Below, in pieces: positions 44,311 through 52,500 of a DNA stretch of 60,644 nucleotides; the stretch's first letter is position 1, and each line of letters starts with the position of its first letter. Origin of the DNA: Desulfobacteraceae bacterium (lineage in GTDB: Bacteria; Desulfobacterota; Desulfobacteria; Desulfobacterales; SURF-7); the NCBI GenBank assembly GCA_003599865.1, contig QZKS01000006.1, positions 1-60,644 on the forward strand. Reading direction: 5' to 3'. The notes under the pieces were generated by a model. It was not told where the DNA came from. It did not search any database and worked only from the letters and a program-made list of their open reading frames with translations. The translations under genes were made by a program, and so were the position numbers.

Positions 44311-45573
44311 ATGGGACATTTAACCGTTAAAAATTACAACTCGCTTTATAAACGAATGGATCAGTTTGTTAATGGCGTTTTTGATTCCAAATCGTTTTAT
44401 GAAATATTGAAAATTCTTTTTACAGATGAAGAGGCTTTTCTATGCTCGCTTATGCCGCTTTTGCCGGCGTCGCTTGAGAAGATATCACAAATTTGGGAAA
44501 TCTCCGTAACAGAAACACAAACAATTCTGAATACATTGACGGGCAAGGGCTTGGTTTATGAAGATGATTTTGAAGGTTCCACGTTATACACGCTCGCGAT
44601 CCCGGTTTTTGGGTTTTTTGAATTCTCACTGATGCGCAATGATGGCATGTTCGATCGAAAGGCCTTGTCAAGCCTCTACAATCAATACATTACGGAGGAT
44701 GATCATTTTGTGAGAAAATATTTTGGAAGTAATCCCCCGATTTCAAGAACCTTTGTCCAGGAAAATGTTTTGTCGGAAGATATTGTTTCGGAAATATTAT
44801 CGTATGAGAAATCCAGCCATATAATAGAAGTCGCCGATACGATCAGCGTCGGAACCTGCTTTTGCCGTCACAAGATGGAACACGCCGGGAAAGCCTGTGA
44901 TAATCCTCAAGATGTTTGTCTTTCCTTTGGGAGTATTGCGAAAACACTTATTGAGAAGGGAATCGCAAGAGAAATCACAAAAGCAGAAGCGCATGAAATT
45001 GTAAAGAATTGTATTGCTAAAGGCTTGGTTCAGATTGGCGACAATGTAAAAAACAAGCCGGCCGTGATCTGTAATTGTTGCAGTTGCTGTTGCGATTTGT
45101 TGTTATCCTATAAACGAACAGGGTTGAGCACGATCGTAACGCCAAGCCATTATATATCCCGCATTGATCATGCCGCGTGTGATATTTGCGGGCTTTGTAT
45201 TGAAAAATGTCCGGTGGACGCGATTCGTTTTGCCAAGGGAAAAGTAGTTGTCGATGCCCGCTGGTGTCTTGGATGTGGTGTTTGTGCGAATTTTTGTAAA
45301 ACAAAAGCCTGCAAAATGGAAGCACGGCCTGTGAAAGTCGATGTCCCCGAGGACACTTTGCGTAAAGTCGTTCTTTCCGCGATCCATCAGAAGAAAGTTG
45401 GGAATTTTCTATTCGACAATCAAAAAAGCACTGCCCATAAAATTTTAAGGGAGTTCATCAATTTCTTGATAAAAATTCCACCCATAAAATGGATGTTGTT
45501 AAAAAAAACAGTTCAAGACAGACTGTTGGCGTTTGTTTTGAAAAAATGCAATATGGAAAACTTCAATATATAG
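44311..45573 (+). CDS. 4Fe-4S dicluster protein with N-terminal helix-turn-helix-like part and cysteine-rich centre
   Basis: The 420-residue protein has a winged-helix-like N-terminus (about 35-95: LEKISQIWEISVTETQTILN, then LTGKGLVYEDD). A cysteine cluster follows at 183-203 (GTCFCRHKMEHAGKACDNPQ and DVC) and another at 254-261 (CNCCSCCC). A two-cluster ferredoxin domain lies at 285-335 (CDICGLCIEKCP and CLGCGVCANFC, then KTKAC). Such proteins occur in anaerobic deltaproteobacteria and are annotated only as 4Fe-4S binding proteins; a redox-sensing or electron-carrying role is inferred. No membrane segment is seen. The only plus-strand gene in an island of minus-strand genes, it converges with the CheB pair; a hairpin starts at its stop. 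Confidence 0.8.
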   Translation: MGHLTVKNYNSLYKRMDQFVNGVFDSKSFYEILKILFTDEEAFLCSLMPLLPASLEKISQIWEISVTETQTILNTLTGKGLVYEDDFEGSTLYTLAIPVFGFFEFSLMRNDGMFDRKALSSLYNQYITEDDHFVRKYFGSNPPISRTFVQENVLSEDIVSEILSYEKSSHIIEVADTISVGTCFCRHKMEHAGKACDNPQDVCLSFGSIAKTLIEKGIAREITKAEAHEIVKNCIAKGLVQIGDNVKNKPAVICNCCSCCCDLLLSYKRTGLSTIVTPSHYISRIDHAACDICGLCIEKCPVDAIRFAKGKVVVDARWCLGCGVCANFCKTKACKMEARPVKVDVPEDTLRKVVLSAIHQKKVGNFLFDNQKSTAHKILREFINFLIKIPPIKWMLLKKTVQDRLLAFVLKKCNMENFNI

Positions 45574-45719
45574 GCCGGCGGGCCGGCCATCGGTCACTCC
45601 CGGTGGAATCCGCTTCAACCAAAGCCAATGCGAGGGCGATGCTGACGGCAACAATCAGCGAAGGTACAAAACCAAAAGCTTGACCGCAGATGGCTCCGAA
45701 TTTGTTGGAGTTTATTCAT
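45563..45719 (-). pseudogene. Frameshifted N-terminal remnant of a DUF2254 membrane protein
   Basis: On the minus strand an ATG at 45719 overlaps the CheB stop and has a purine-rich GGAAGCGGG upstream. It starts MNKLQQIRSHLRSSFWF and then goes wrong after TTTTGG. Skipping one T near 45668 restores VPSLIVAVSIALALALVEAD, the first membrane helix that follows LRSSFWF in DUF2254 proteins as I recall them. The restored frame ends at 45563 after about 50 codons, whereas the family has roughly 400 or more residues. So both a frameshift and a loss of most of the gene have happened. The four-T run is a plausible site of the indel. Confidence 0.6.
45573..45588. terminator. GC-rich palindrome at the stop of the Fe-S protein
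   Basis: GGCCGGC (45573-45579) and GCCGGCC (45582-45588) form a perfect hairpin that begins in the TAG stop codon. No T run follows. It could limit read-through between the convergent genes, and it overlaps the tail of the DUF2254 remnant. Confidence 0.4.
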
Positions 45720-46323
45720 GGTCAGATCCCGCTTCCAATTCCTGAATGTGCGAAATGCGTACAATTTCTTGAGCGATATCCTCAGGTGAAAGAACAAAAT
45801 CGATACACCCGCTTTCAATTGCGCTCTCAGGCATATCAGGCTGTTTGGCTGTATCGAGTTTCTGTGCGATGGTAATGCCTCCCACTTCTTTTATACCGCA
45901 TAACGCCGCCGCCCCGTCTCCATCATACCCGGACACAATGACGGCGATCAGTTTGCCGTCCCAGTTCTTTGTCAGGGAACGCAGGAAAACCGTAATCACG
46001 TCGGGCCATCCCCTGGGCTTTGATATCGGCTTTAAACGGAACTCTCCTTCAAAAACGTGCAAATCACGCTTTTCCGGGATGATGAACACATGGTTGGGTA
46101 CGATGAGCAAGCTTTCCGTGATCAGCTCAACCGGCATCTCGGTAAAATGCGGTAGAATCTCGTGAAGTCTGGTGGCCACTGTTCTCAGGTGATTAACGAT
46201 GACGATTGCAACACCCATATCGGCAGGCAGATGCCGCAGCAAACGGGTATATGCGTCAAGGCCTCCGGCCGAACCGCCCACGCAAACGACAGTAAAATCA
46301 TTTGCAACACGCCTGACATTCAT
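45712..46323 (-). CDS. Stand-alone CheB-type methylesterase domain protein
   Basis: The 203-residue protein is just the CheB catalytic domain, without the receiver domain of chemotaxis CheB. The triad is visible: Ser18 in CVGGSAGGLDA, His45 in IVNHLRT and the aspartate in IVSGYDGDGAAAL. CheB removes methyl groups from glutamates of chemoreceptors, but single-domain versions in stress gene clusters may act on other targets. No chemotaxis genes are nearby. The stop overlaps the start of the DUF2254 remnant. CTCCTCC-type complement before 46323 gives a good ribosome binding site. Confidence 0.85.
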   Translation of the reverse strand: MNVRRVANDFTVVCVGGSAGGLDAYTRLLRHLPADMGVAIVIVNHLRTVATRLHEILPHFTEMPVELITESLLIVPNHVFIIPEKRDLHVFEGEFRLKPISKPRGWPDVITVFLRSLTKNWDGKLIAVIVSGYDGDGAAALCGIKEVGGITIAQKLDTAKQPDMPESAIESGCIDFVLSPEDIAQEIVRISHIQELEAGSDHE

Positions 46324-46551
46324 TTTTCTCCTCCGCGGTCAGTGCTTCGAAACCGGAGATGACGTCGAACAGAGTTCCTCGTCGATGCCACTCTGGCGCA
46401 AACGATGGAATCTTCCAACCCGTTGAACGATGATCAATGTTTGTTCATGGGTTTGTTCATGGTGGCGCTCGGGTATCCAGGCAAAAGGCGACCTCGTGGC
46501 CGCCAATCGCCAATATTAAGTGTTAAAATGTGAGAAGCAGCACCGAAGCAC

Positions 46552-46641
46552 TTACCGTCGTCTTCTCCAATAGTAACCGCCTCCACCGCCAAAGACCAAT
46601 ACCAATACTACGATGAGAATGATGAGAGATGTTGTACTCAT
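46552..46641 (-). CDS. 29-residue hydrophobic small protein (DUF3309-like)
   Basis: The ATG at 46641 has GGGAGG eight bases upstream and encodes MSTTSLIILIVVLVLVFGG, then GGGYYWRRRR. A single membrane helix followed by glycines and a basic tail is the form of small membrane proteins grouped with DUF3309, often found beside stress genes. The function is unknown. A sigma-54-like motif lies 90-100 bases upstream (46730-46744), so the gene probably has its own promoter. Confidence 0.7.
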   Translation of the reverse strand: MSTTSLIILIVVLVLVFGGGGGYYWRRRR

Positions 46642-46729
46642 GGTAATTTCCTCCCTTTAATTGGTTGTTTTTTGGGTAGTTCCCGGAATACTTTTTCCGG
46701 GCGAGTCATTTTTACTGCTTTTTATAAAT

Positions 46730-46744
46730 TCAATTTCTGTGCCG
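46730..46744 (-). promoter_or_regulatory. Candidate sigma-54 promoter of the 29-residue protein gene
   Basis: On the minus strand it reads CGGCAC-AGAAA-TTGA: -24 GG and spacing are correct, and -12 has GA rather than GC. It lies in the 173-bp gap between two small membrane protein genes. The surrounding TTTATAA and GGAAAC-side bases resemble those around 44168. Confidence 0.45.
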
Positions 46745-46814
46745 GGTTTCCAAGATTTGGCATCTCGTCTAACTCCATCGGTAACCCTGTGCTGACGACC
46801 GAATCCCGGGCCTT

Positions 46815-47006
46815 TCACCTCCCGACATGAATCCCTTGCAAGGATCCTATGATCCCAAAGACACTCAATAGCCAGAGGATCACGGCGATAACCACGACAG
46901 CATTGAGGATTTTCTTTATGGTGGACTGCATCGGGATGTAGCTGTTGATAATCCATAGAATCACCCCAACGGCAACCAAAATAATGACCAACTGAATCAA
47001 CGGCAT
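46815..47006 (-). CDS. Small two-helix membrane protein (Thivi_2564-like)
   Basis: The 63-residue protein has two hydrophobic segments (LIQLVIILVAVGVILWIIN and ILNAVVVIAVILWLLSVFGI) joined by a short loop with SYIPMQSTIKK. This is the form of the Thivi_2564 family of small membrane proteins found in stress gene clusters; no function is known. AAAGGAG lies seven bases before the ATG. It is preceded on the same strand by a 27-codon frame at 17 bp. Confidence 0.8.
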   Translation of the reverse strand: MPLIQLVIILVAVGVILWIINSYIPMQSTIKKILNAVVVIAVILWLLSVFGIIGSLQGIHVGR

Positions 47007-47022
47007 TGTATTTCTCCTTTCA

Positions 47023-47106
47023 TTATCCGCCTATTTTGACTTTTGTCGTAATGACCGGATCATCAACGTGTTCTCCTGTGCCGATAACAAAGCCAACCTT
47101 TTTCAT
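47023..47106 (-). CDS. 27-codon possible microprotein upstream of the Thivi_2564-like gene
   Basis: The ATG at 47106 has GGAAGGAAG eight bases upstream and opens a frame encoding MKKVGFVIGTGEHVDDPVIT then TKVKIGG, ending in TAA directly followed by TGA. It lies between the radical SAM gene and the Thivi_2564-like gene with natural spacing to both. The strong ribosome binding site is the main evidence; the sequence has no recognisable domain. It could also be a leader peptide. Confidence 0.4.
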   Translation of the reverse strand: MKKVGFVIGTGEHVDDPVITTKVKIGG

Positions 47107-47133
47107 GATGATTTGCTTCCTTCCGATAGCAGC

Positions 47134-48612
47134 TTAATAAATATATAGTTCACATACCTTGCGATAATGATAGCCATATATGGACAGTGTTATGGCTACC
47201 GGCATCAGTCTGGGCTTGCGGATCAATGTCCAGAGCATCAGCTGCCAGTATTGAAAACGCTCTCTTCCCAAAATCCCGAGACGGAAAGCGGATCGAAAGA
47301 TGGAAAGAAATCGCTGAACATCCAAGGGCTGGTAAATTTCCGGCTCTTTCAGTTCCCGCAACAATGTTCTGACCCGTCTGTAGTAGTTTTTGGGAGCATA
47401 GATTTGTTTCATAATCGATTGATACCCGTCCAGAAGCTTTTCCATACCCATCCGCGGGATAATATTGGTCGTTCCGTCCACATTATCTCCCGTAAACCTT
47501 TCCAGAACACGGCTTTCTTTCTGAAGCCGATTAAAGAGACGTGTTCCGGGGATTGCCTGAAGTATTCCGACCATCGCCGTTGCAATTCCACTTTTCTGAA
47601 TAAAATCGATCTGCCGCTGGAAGATCGAGGGCACATCATTGTCAAAACCCACAATGAAACCACCCATCACCTGTAATCCTGAATGGTGAATCCTCGCCAC
47701 ACTTTCCAGCAGATTCCGATTTTTATTCTGGATTTTATGACACTCCGTGAGACTGGCTTCGTCCGGCGACTCGATGCCGATAAAAACCGAATCGAATCCA
47801 GCCGTTACCATCATGTCCAGGAGTTCCGTATCATCCGCGAGATTGATGGAGGCTTCCGTAAAGAAAACGCATCCTTTTTTATCCCGGCGCCATTCAATCA
47901 GTGCGGGAAGCAGATGGTTTTTCAGATAACGCTTATTTCCGATAAAATTATCGTCAACAAAAAATATGCTGCTGCGCCAGCCGGAAGCATAAATACAATC
48001 CAGTTCCGCAATGACCTGCTGTGGTGTTTTCAATCGCGGATGGTGACCGAATAAGGCCGTAACATTGCAGAAATCGCAGTTATACGGGCATCCTCTGGAA
48101 AATTGAATGCTCATGGATGCGTATTTTTTAAACTCTATCAAATCCCAGGAAGGGATCGGCGTTTGATGAAGGTCACAGAAACCAGGTGCCCGATATATTT
48201 TTTTCGGGCATCCGTTTTTTAGATCTTCCAGAAAGGGCGGCAGTGTCAGTTCCGCTTCGTCCAGGACGAGATGATCAACCTCCCCAAACCGATCCGGTTC
48301 GGCGGTAAATAATGGTCCGCCTGCGATGACCGGTAATCCGATCCGTTTGCAGCGATTGATGGTTTTTTGGGCTGAATCATGCTGGATTGCCATTCCCCCG
48401 ATAAAGACCATATCCGCCCACAACAGGTCTTCTTCTGCAAGGCTGTTTATGTTCAAGTCAACAAGTCGTTTCTGAAATGTTTGCGGAAGCATGGCGGCAA
48501 CCGTGAGCAGGCCGAGCGGCGGAAATGCCGATTTCTTTCCGATAAAACTCAAAGCAAAGGTAAAAGACCAGAAAGTTTCCGGAAATTTTGGATAAATCAG
48601 GAGAATATTCAT
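47134..48612 (-). CDS. B12-binding-type radical SAM protein
   Basis: The 492-residue protein starts with a Rossmann-like part as in cobalamin-binding radical SAM enzymes (MNILLIYPKFPE, PPLGLLTVAAMLP, DMVFIGGMA). The radical SAM barrel follows with the cluster cysteines in RGCPYNCDFCN. The C-terminal 130 residues resemble the DUF4070 region found in hopanoid methylases HpnP/HpnR and relatives, so methyl transfer to an unactivated carbon is possible, but the substrate is unknown. In the N-terminal part the classic DxHxxG cobalamin motif is not evident. It has a long leader: a sigma-54-like site lies 180 bases before the ATG. No hopanoid gene is nearby. Confidence 0.82.
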   Translation of the reverse strand: MNILLIYPKFPETFWSFTFALSFIGKKSAFPPLGLLTVAAMLPQTFQKRLVDLNINSLAEEDLLWADMVFIGGMAIQHDSAQKTINRCKRIGLPVIAGGPLFTAEPDRFGEVDHLVLDEAELTLPPFLEDLKNGCPKKIYRAPGFCDLHQTPIPSWDLIEFKKYASMSIQFSRGCPYNCDFCNVTALFGHHPRLKTPQQVIAELDCIYASGWRSSIFFVDDNFIGNKRYLKNHLLPALIEWRRDKKGCVFFTEASINLADDTELLDMMVTAGFDSVFIGIESPDEASLTECHKIQNKNRNLLESVARIHHSGLQVMGGFIVGFDNDVPSIFQRQIDFIQKSGIATAMVGILQAIPGTRLFNRLQKESRVLERFTGDNVDGTTNIIPRMGMEKLLDGYQSIMKQIYAPKNYYRRVRTLLRELKEPEIYQPLDVQRFLSIFRSAFRLGILGRERFQYWQLMLWTLIRKPRLMPVAITLSIYGYHYRKVCELYIY

Positions 48613-48792
48613 ACCAGGAGGTTCCTTTCACGATTCTTATTATCAATCGGTTCTTTACACCCTACTATGTATAAGCACGCTCACCCCGGCATCGCCAAGT
48701 GCACAACAATCTTTGCAGACCTCTCTCTTGTTAAAGCTGGATTTGTTGATGAATCGATAATTTCAAGCAGCGTGCGTTTGCTTTTTATAATC

Positions 48793-48807
48793 GCAATCTT
48801 CATGCCG
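48793..48807 (-). promoter_or_regulatory. Candidate sigma-54 promoter of the radical SAM gene
   Basis: On the minus strand it reads CGGCAT-GAAGA-TTGC. It has the full GG-N10-GC core and is the best match of the four in the window. It lies 181 bases upstream of the start codon. Confidence 0.55.
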
Positions 48808-48905
48808 GATTACGAGTGTCTTGTTTTACGCCGTGTATCATTCTGATTATATTAAGATAGATTCAATCATGAATCCGTATGGCAGGTACCGACAGGCGCC
48901 GGTAT

Positions 48906-48940
48906 AGGGTCATATTCAACCAATGGTCAAATATGACCCT
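48906..48940. terminator. Perfect 11-bp inverted repeat
   Basis: AGGGTCATATT (48906-48916) pairs with AATATGACCCT (48930-48940) around a 13-base loop, and GTTTT follows on the plus strand. It may be a terminator or a binding site; no gene ends close by on the plus strand. Confidence 0.4.
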
Positions 48941-48994
48941 GTTTTGGATTTTTATCTGCCGGCGAATGTGGTTCGTGGTCAAGATTGCTGCATT

Positions 48995-49092
48995 CGTAAA
49001 AAGTCAAAAATTTCATTCTTTGTCATTCTGACGAAAGTCAGAATCCAGTCTTTCAATAGGTTCTGGACTCCGGTTTTCACCGGAGTGACGGA
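48995..49092. repeat. Cluster of three dispersed repeats
   Basis: CGTAAAAAGTCAAAA at 48995-49009 matches 20235-20249 of the long hairpin element. The CTGAC/GTCAG hairpin with a GAAA loop is at 49022-49041, and the ACTCCGGT/ACCGGAGT hairpin at 49065-49092. All three have other copies in the window, which suggests that such elements tend to be found together. Confidence 0.75.
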
Positions 49093-49203
49093 ATTGGGAC
49101 TCTAAACTCACCATCCTACAGCCGTATCACGATGCACATAAATCGGTTGGTGAGACCTGTAGCATCGGTAATATCGCCTCCGGTACAGATACTGTAACAA
49201 ATT

Positions 49204-49411
49204 GGGACAGTGCCAAAACGGCACAGATGATGGGATTTTTGTCCCGGCGAAACCGCAAAAGAATGATCGCGATTTAACTAGGCATTTATAAAACTCAGAT
49301 AGGCGCCAAGCCCGAGTTTTAACCGACGTCCGATCCGAGGCAACGGGATAATTTCCCAGAAATTTCGATAGATCGGGATTTTTTCCCGAGAAAATAGGGG
49401 AATCCCCTATT
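49204..49411 (+). ncRNA. Hairpin-rich leader before the giant surface protein gene
   Basis: Several helices can form in the plus-strand transcript. GGGACA (49204-49209) pairs with TGTCCC (49240-49245) and encloses GTGCC/GGCAC (49210-49214, 49220-49224). AAAACTC (49290-49296) pairs with GAGTTTT (49314-49320). TCGGGA/TCCCGA with a T loop lies at 49373-49389, and a 19-bp palindrome at 49393-49411. The start codon is 160 bases further on. It matches no riboswitch class that I can name; the core motifs of the cyclic-di-GMP GEMM class were looked for and not found. Confidence 0.35.
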
Positions 49412-49573
49412 GAATTATAATCAAATTCTTGTTAAGGGCAGTGAACCTCGTTAAAAGGTGCACGGCTTGTTTATTTACCTTCCTAATGAACCCTGCCAAA
49501 AAGAATTTAACAGGTTCAAGAAAAATTAAATGTCATTTCTGAAAGATAGCGTTATCAATTAAGGAGTAAATAC

Positions 49574-52500
49574 GTGGAGACAACGTTTAAAGTAGCCTTG
49601 AAAATATTGATTGTTTTACTGATTGCATTGTTTTTTTCATCAAATGCTGTCTGTTTTGCTGATGATAGAACTTTACATGTAATGATTGAAAAAGAATCGC
49701 TGGTTCCGATTCAAGGAGCGGATGTATACCTTTTTAATGAGGTGGGCTCCTACCTTGGACAAAACATAATTTCAGATTCCTCAGGATCAGTGTCCTTCAA
49801 TCTCGCAGATGGAACCTACAAAGTTCGCGTTGATTATATGGGATATCAGTTCTGGAGTCCGGTCTATACCTTGAATGCTAATATCTCAGAAACGCTCACC
49901 ATCCCTCATCAGGATGTAACCATCACAGTAGCAGGCGACTATCCCGCAATTGAGCCAATCGCAGGCATTCCGGTATATCTGTTTACAGAATCCGGATCAT
50001 ATATGAATAAGAACCTGACCACAGATGCTTCCGGCCAGGTGACATTCAATCTTCCGGAAAAGTCTTATAAGGTTCGGGCAGATTATCGCTCCCAACAGTT
50101 CTGGTCAGATGCTTTTACATGGTTGAACACCACCGTGAATGTTCCGATGGCTGAAGCGGAAATTGCCGTAACCGGAACAGGTGTTTCCCTTGAAGGAGTG
50201 AACGTATATGCATTCACAGCAGCAGATTCATATTTAAATCTGGTAGCAGCCTCCGATAGTTCCGGCAAGGTTCCTTTCATACTGCCGGCCGGAGATTATA
50301 AATTCCGGGCTGATTATCAATCAAGCCAATACTGGAGCGGAAACCAAACCCTGATCGCCGGGCAAGTGAATCCCATATCTATTTCCACGGGTGGTGGCAC
50401 ATTGACTTTTTCCGTGCAGAAGGGAGCTTCCGAGCCTCTTGTTGGTGTTAACTGTTATGTTTTCAGCGAAGCAGGATCTTATCTGAATCTAAATGCCACA
50501 ACCGATAGTGCCGGTCTGATATCCTTCAACCTTGCAGATGGAAACTACAAGATTCGAGCTGATTATTTGGGCTATCAATTCTGGAGTCCGGTTTATGCTT
50601 TGAATGCCAATCTTTCAGAGACGCTGACCATTCCTCATCAGGATGTGACCATAACGGTGGAAGGCGACTACCCCACAACCGAACCAATCGCAGGCGTGCC
50701 GGTATATCTGTTTACGGAAACCAATTCGTATATGAATCAGAACTTAATAACAGGTGCTTCCGGTCAGGTGGCTTTCAGCCTTCCGGAGAAGTCCTATAAG
50801 GTTCGGGCGGATTATCGATTCCAGCAATTTTGGTCAGATGCTTTTACATGGTCGAATTCAGCAGTGAATGTTCCAATGGCAGAAGCGGAGATCACTGTAA
50901 CCGGAGCCGGTATTCCCCTTGAAGGTGTGAATGTATATGCATTCACGGCAGCCGGAGCATACTTGAATCTGGTAGCAGCCTCCGACAGTTCGGGCAAGGT
51001 TTCTTTCCTGTTGCCGGCCGGAGATTATAAATTCCGGGCAGACTATCAGTCGAGTCAATACTGGAGTGAGACCCAAACCCTGATTGCCAGTCAATCAAAT
51101 CCGATATCAATATCAACCGGTGGCGGGGTATTGAGCTTTTCCGTGCAGAAAAGTGCTTCCGATCCTCTTGTCGGTATTAAATGTTATGTTTTTAGTGAAG
51201 CGGGATCATACCTGAATTTAAATGCAACATCTGATAGTTCCGGCCAAGTATCCTTCAATCTCGCTGATGGGACTTACAAGGTTCGGGCTGATTATATGGG
51301 GTATCAGTTCTGGAGTGCAGTCTATACATTGAACGGCAATATCTCAGAGACGTTCGCCATCCCTCATCAGGATGTAACCATCACAGTAGCAGGTGATTAT
51401 CCTGCAACCGAGCCAATCGCAGGCATTCCGGTATACCTATTCACAGAATCCGGAACATATATGAACAAGAACCTTACCACAGATGCATCCAGCCAGGTGA
51501 CATTCAATCTTCCGGAAAAGTCCTACAAGGTTCGGGCGGATTATCGTTCCTACCAATTCTGGTCGGATGCTTTTACATGGTCTAATTCAACTGTAACGAT
51601 TCATCATGGTCAGGCCAATATTCATGTGACACGGGCGGGAATAAACGTGTCAGGCGCGAAGGTGTACCTGTTCAGTGCGTCCGGAAGCTATTTGGGCTTG
51701 AATAAGGATACGGATGCTTTAGGTTCTGCAACATTCATACTGCCGAATCGGAGTTTTAAATTTAGAGTTGATGAAAATGGAGATCAGGTTTGGAGTGATG
51801 CCATAGAAATCATGCCTGGTATAGTCAATACAATTGATGTGGTTTTTTCGAGTGCCGATACTGATCAGGATGGAATCAGTGATGCCGATGAAATCAGTAT
51901 ATACGGTACCTCACCAACCAACCCGGATACTGACGGAGACGGCCTCAGTGACGGAGAAGAGCTTGCATACTGGGGCAGTGATTGGAGTGCAAACCCTGAT
52001 AATGATGAATTCATAAATCTGCTTGATTATGACTCTGACAACAATGGGATCTCTGATGGTGCTCAGGCAAACATGAATTCTTTTATGATTGCGTCGACCG
52101 CACCGACATTGGCGACAGAAGATGTCGAGTATACATATAATCCAATCATATTCGACCCAGATAGTGGTACAATCATCTTTTCCTGGTTTATCTGGTCTTT
52201 GTCCAATGCTCCACTTGGCATGGCTGTAGACAATAGCTTAGGAACTGGGAAAATTACATGGTCACCCGGAGAAGGTGTTACAACCTCAGGACAAGTTACC
52301 TTATCTGTTTTCGATTTTTTTAATAGCAGCAGAGAGGATACTGAAACATTTACAATATCGGTTACGTCGGTGAACGATTCTCCAAAAATAACATCATCAG
52401 CTCCAGATTTCGGTGTTGAAGGTACTGAATATCATTATACGCCAAGTGTTACTGATCCGGATAATACAACGTTTGCTTGGTCATTAAGCAATGAGCCAAA

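Larger units (their letters stand above)
48613..49573. other. 961-bp non-coding region between the radical SAM and giant surface protein genes
   Basis: No convincing gene is present. From left to right it holds a minus-strand sigma-54-like motif (48793-48807), a perfect 11-bp inverted repeat (48906-48940), a block of dispersed repeats (48995-49092) and a run of potential RNA hairpins (49204-49411) before the surface protein gene. AAGGAG at 49561-49566 is the ribosome binding site of the GTG start at 49574. Confidence 0.7.

Noticed and set aside
45489-45683. A 64-codon plus-strand frame overlapping the end of the Fe-S protein
   Set aside because: It has no ribosome binding site and is mostly antisense to the DUF2254 remnant.
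46324-46551. A possible further gene remnant between CheB and the 29-residue protein
   Set aside because: Short frames exist on both strands, but none has a start signal or a recognisable family; nothing could be supported.
49204-49411. A cyclic-di-GMP (GEMM) riboswitch before the giant surface protein gene
   Set aside because: The conserved core strings of the class could not be found in the right order, although hairpins are present; only a generic structured leader is reported.
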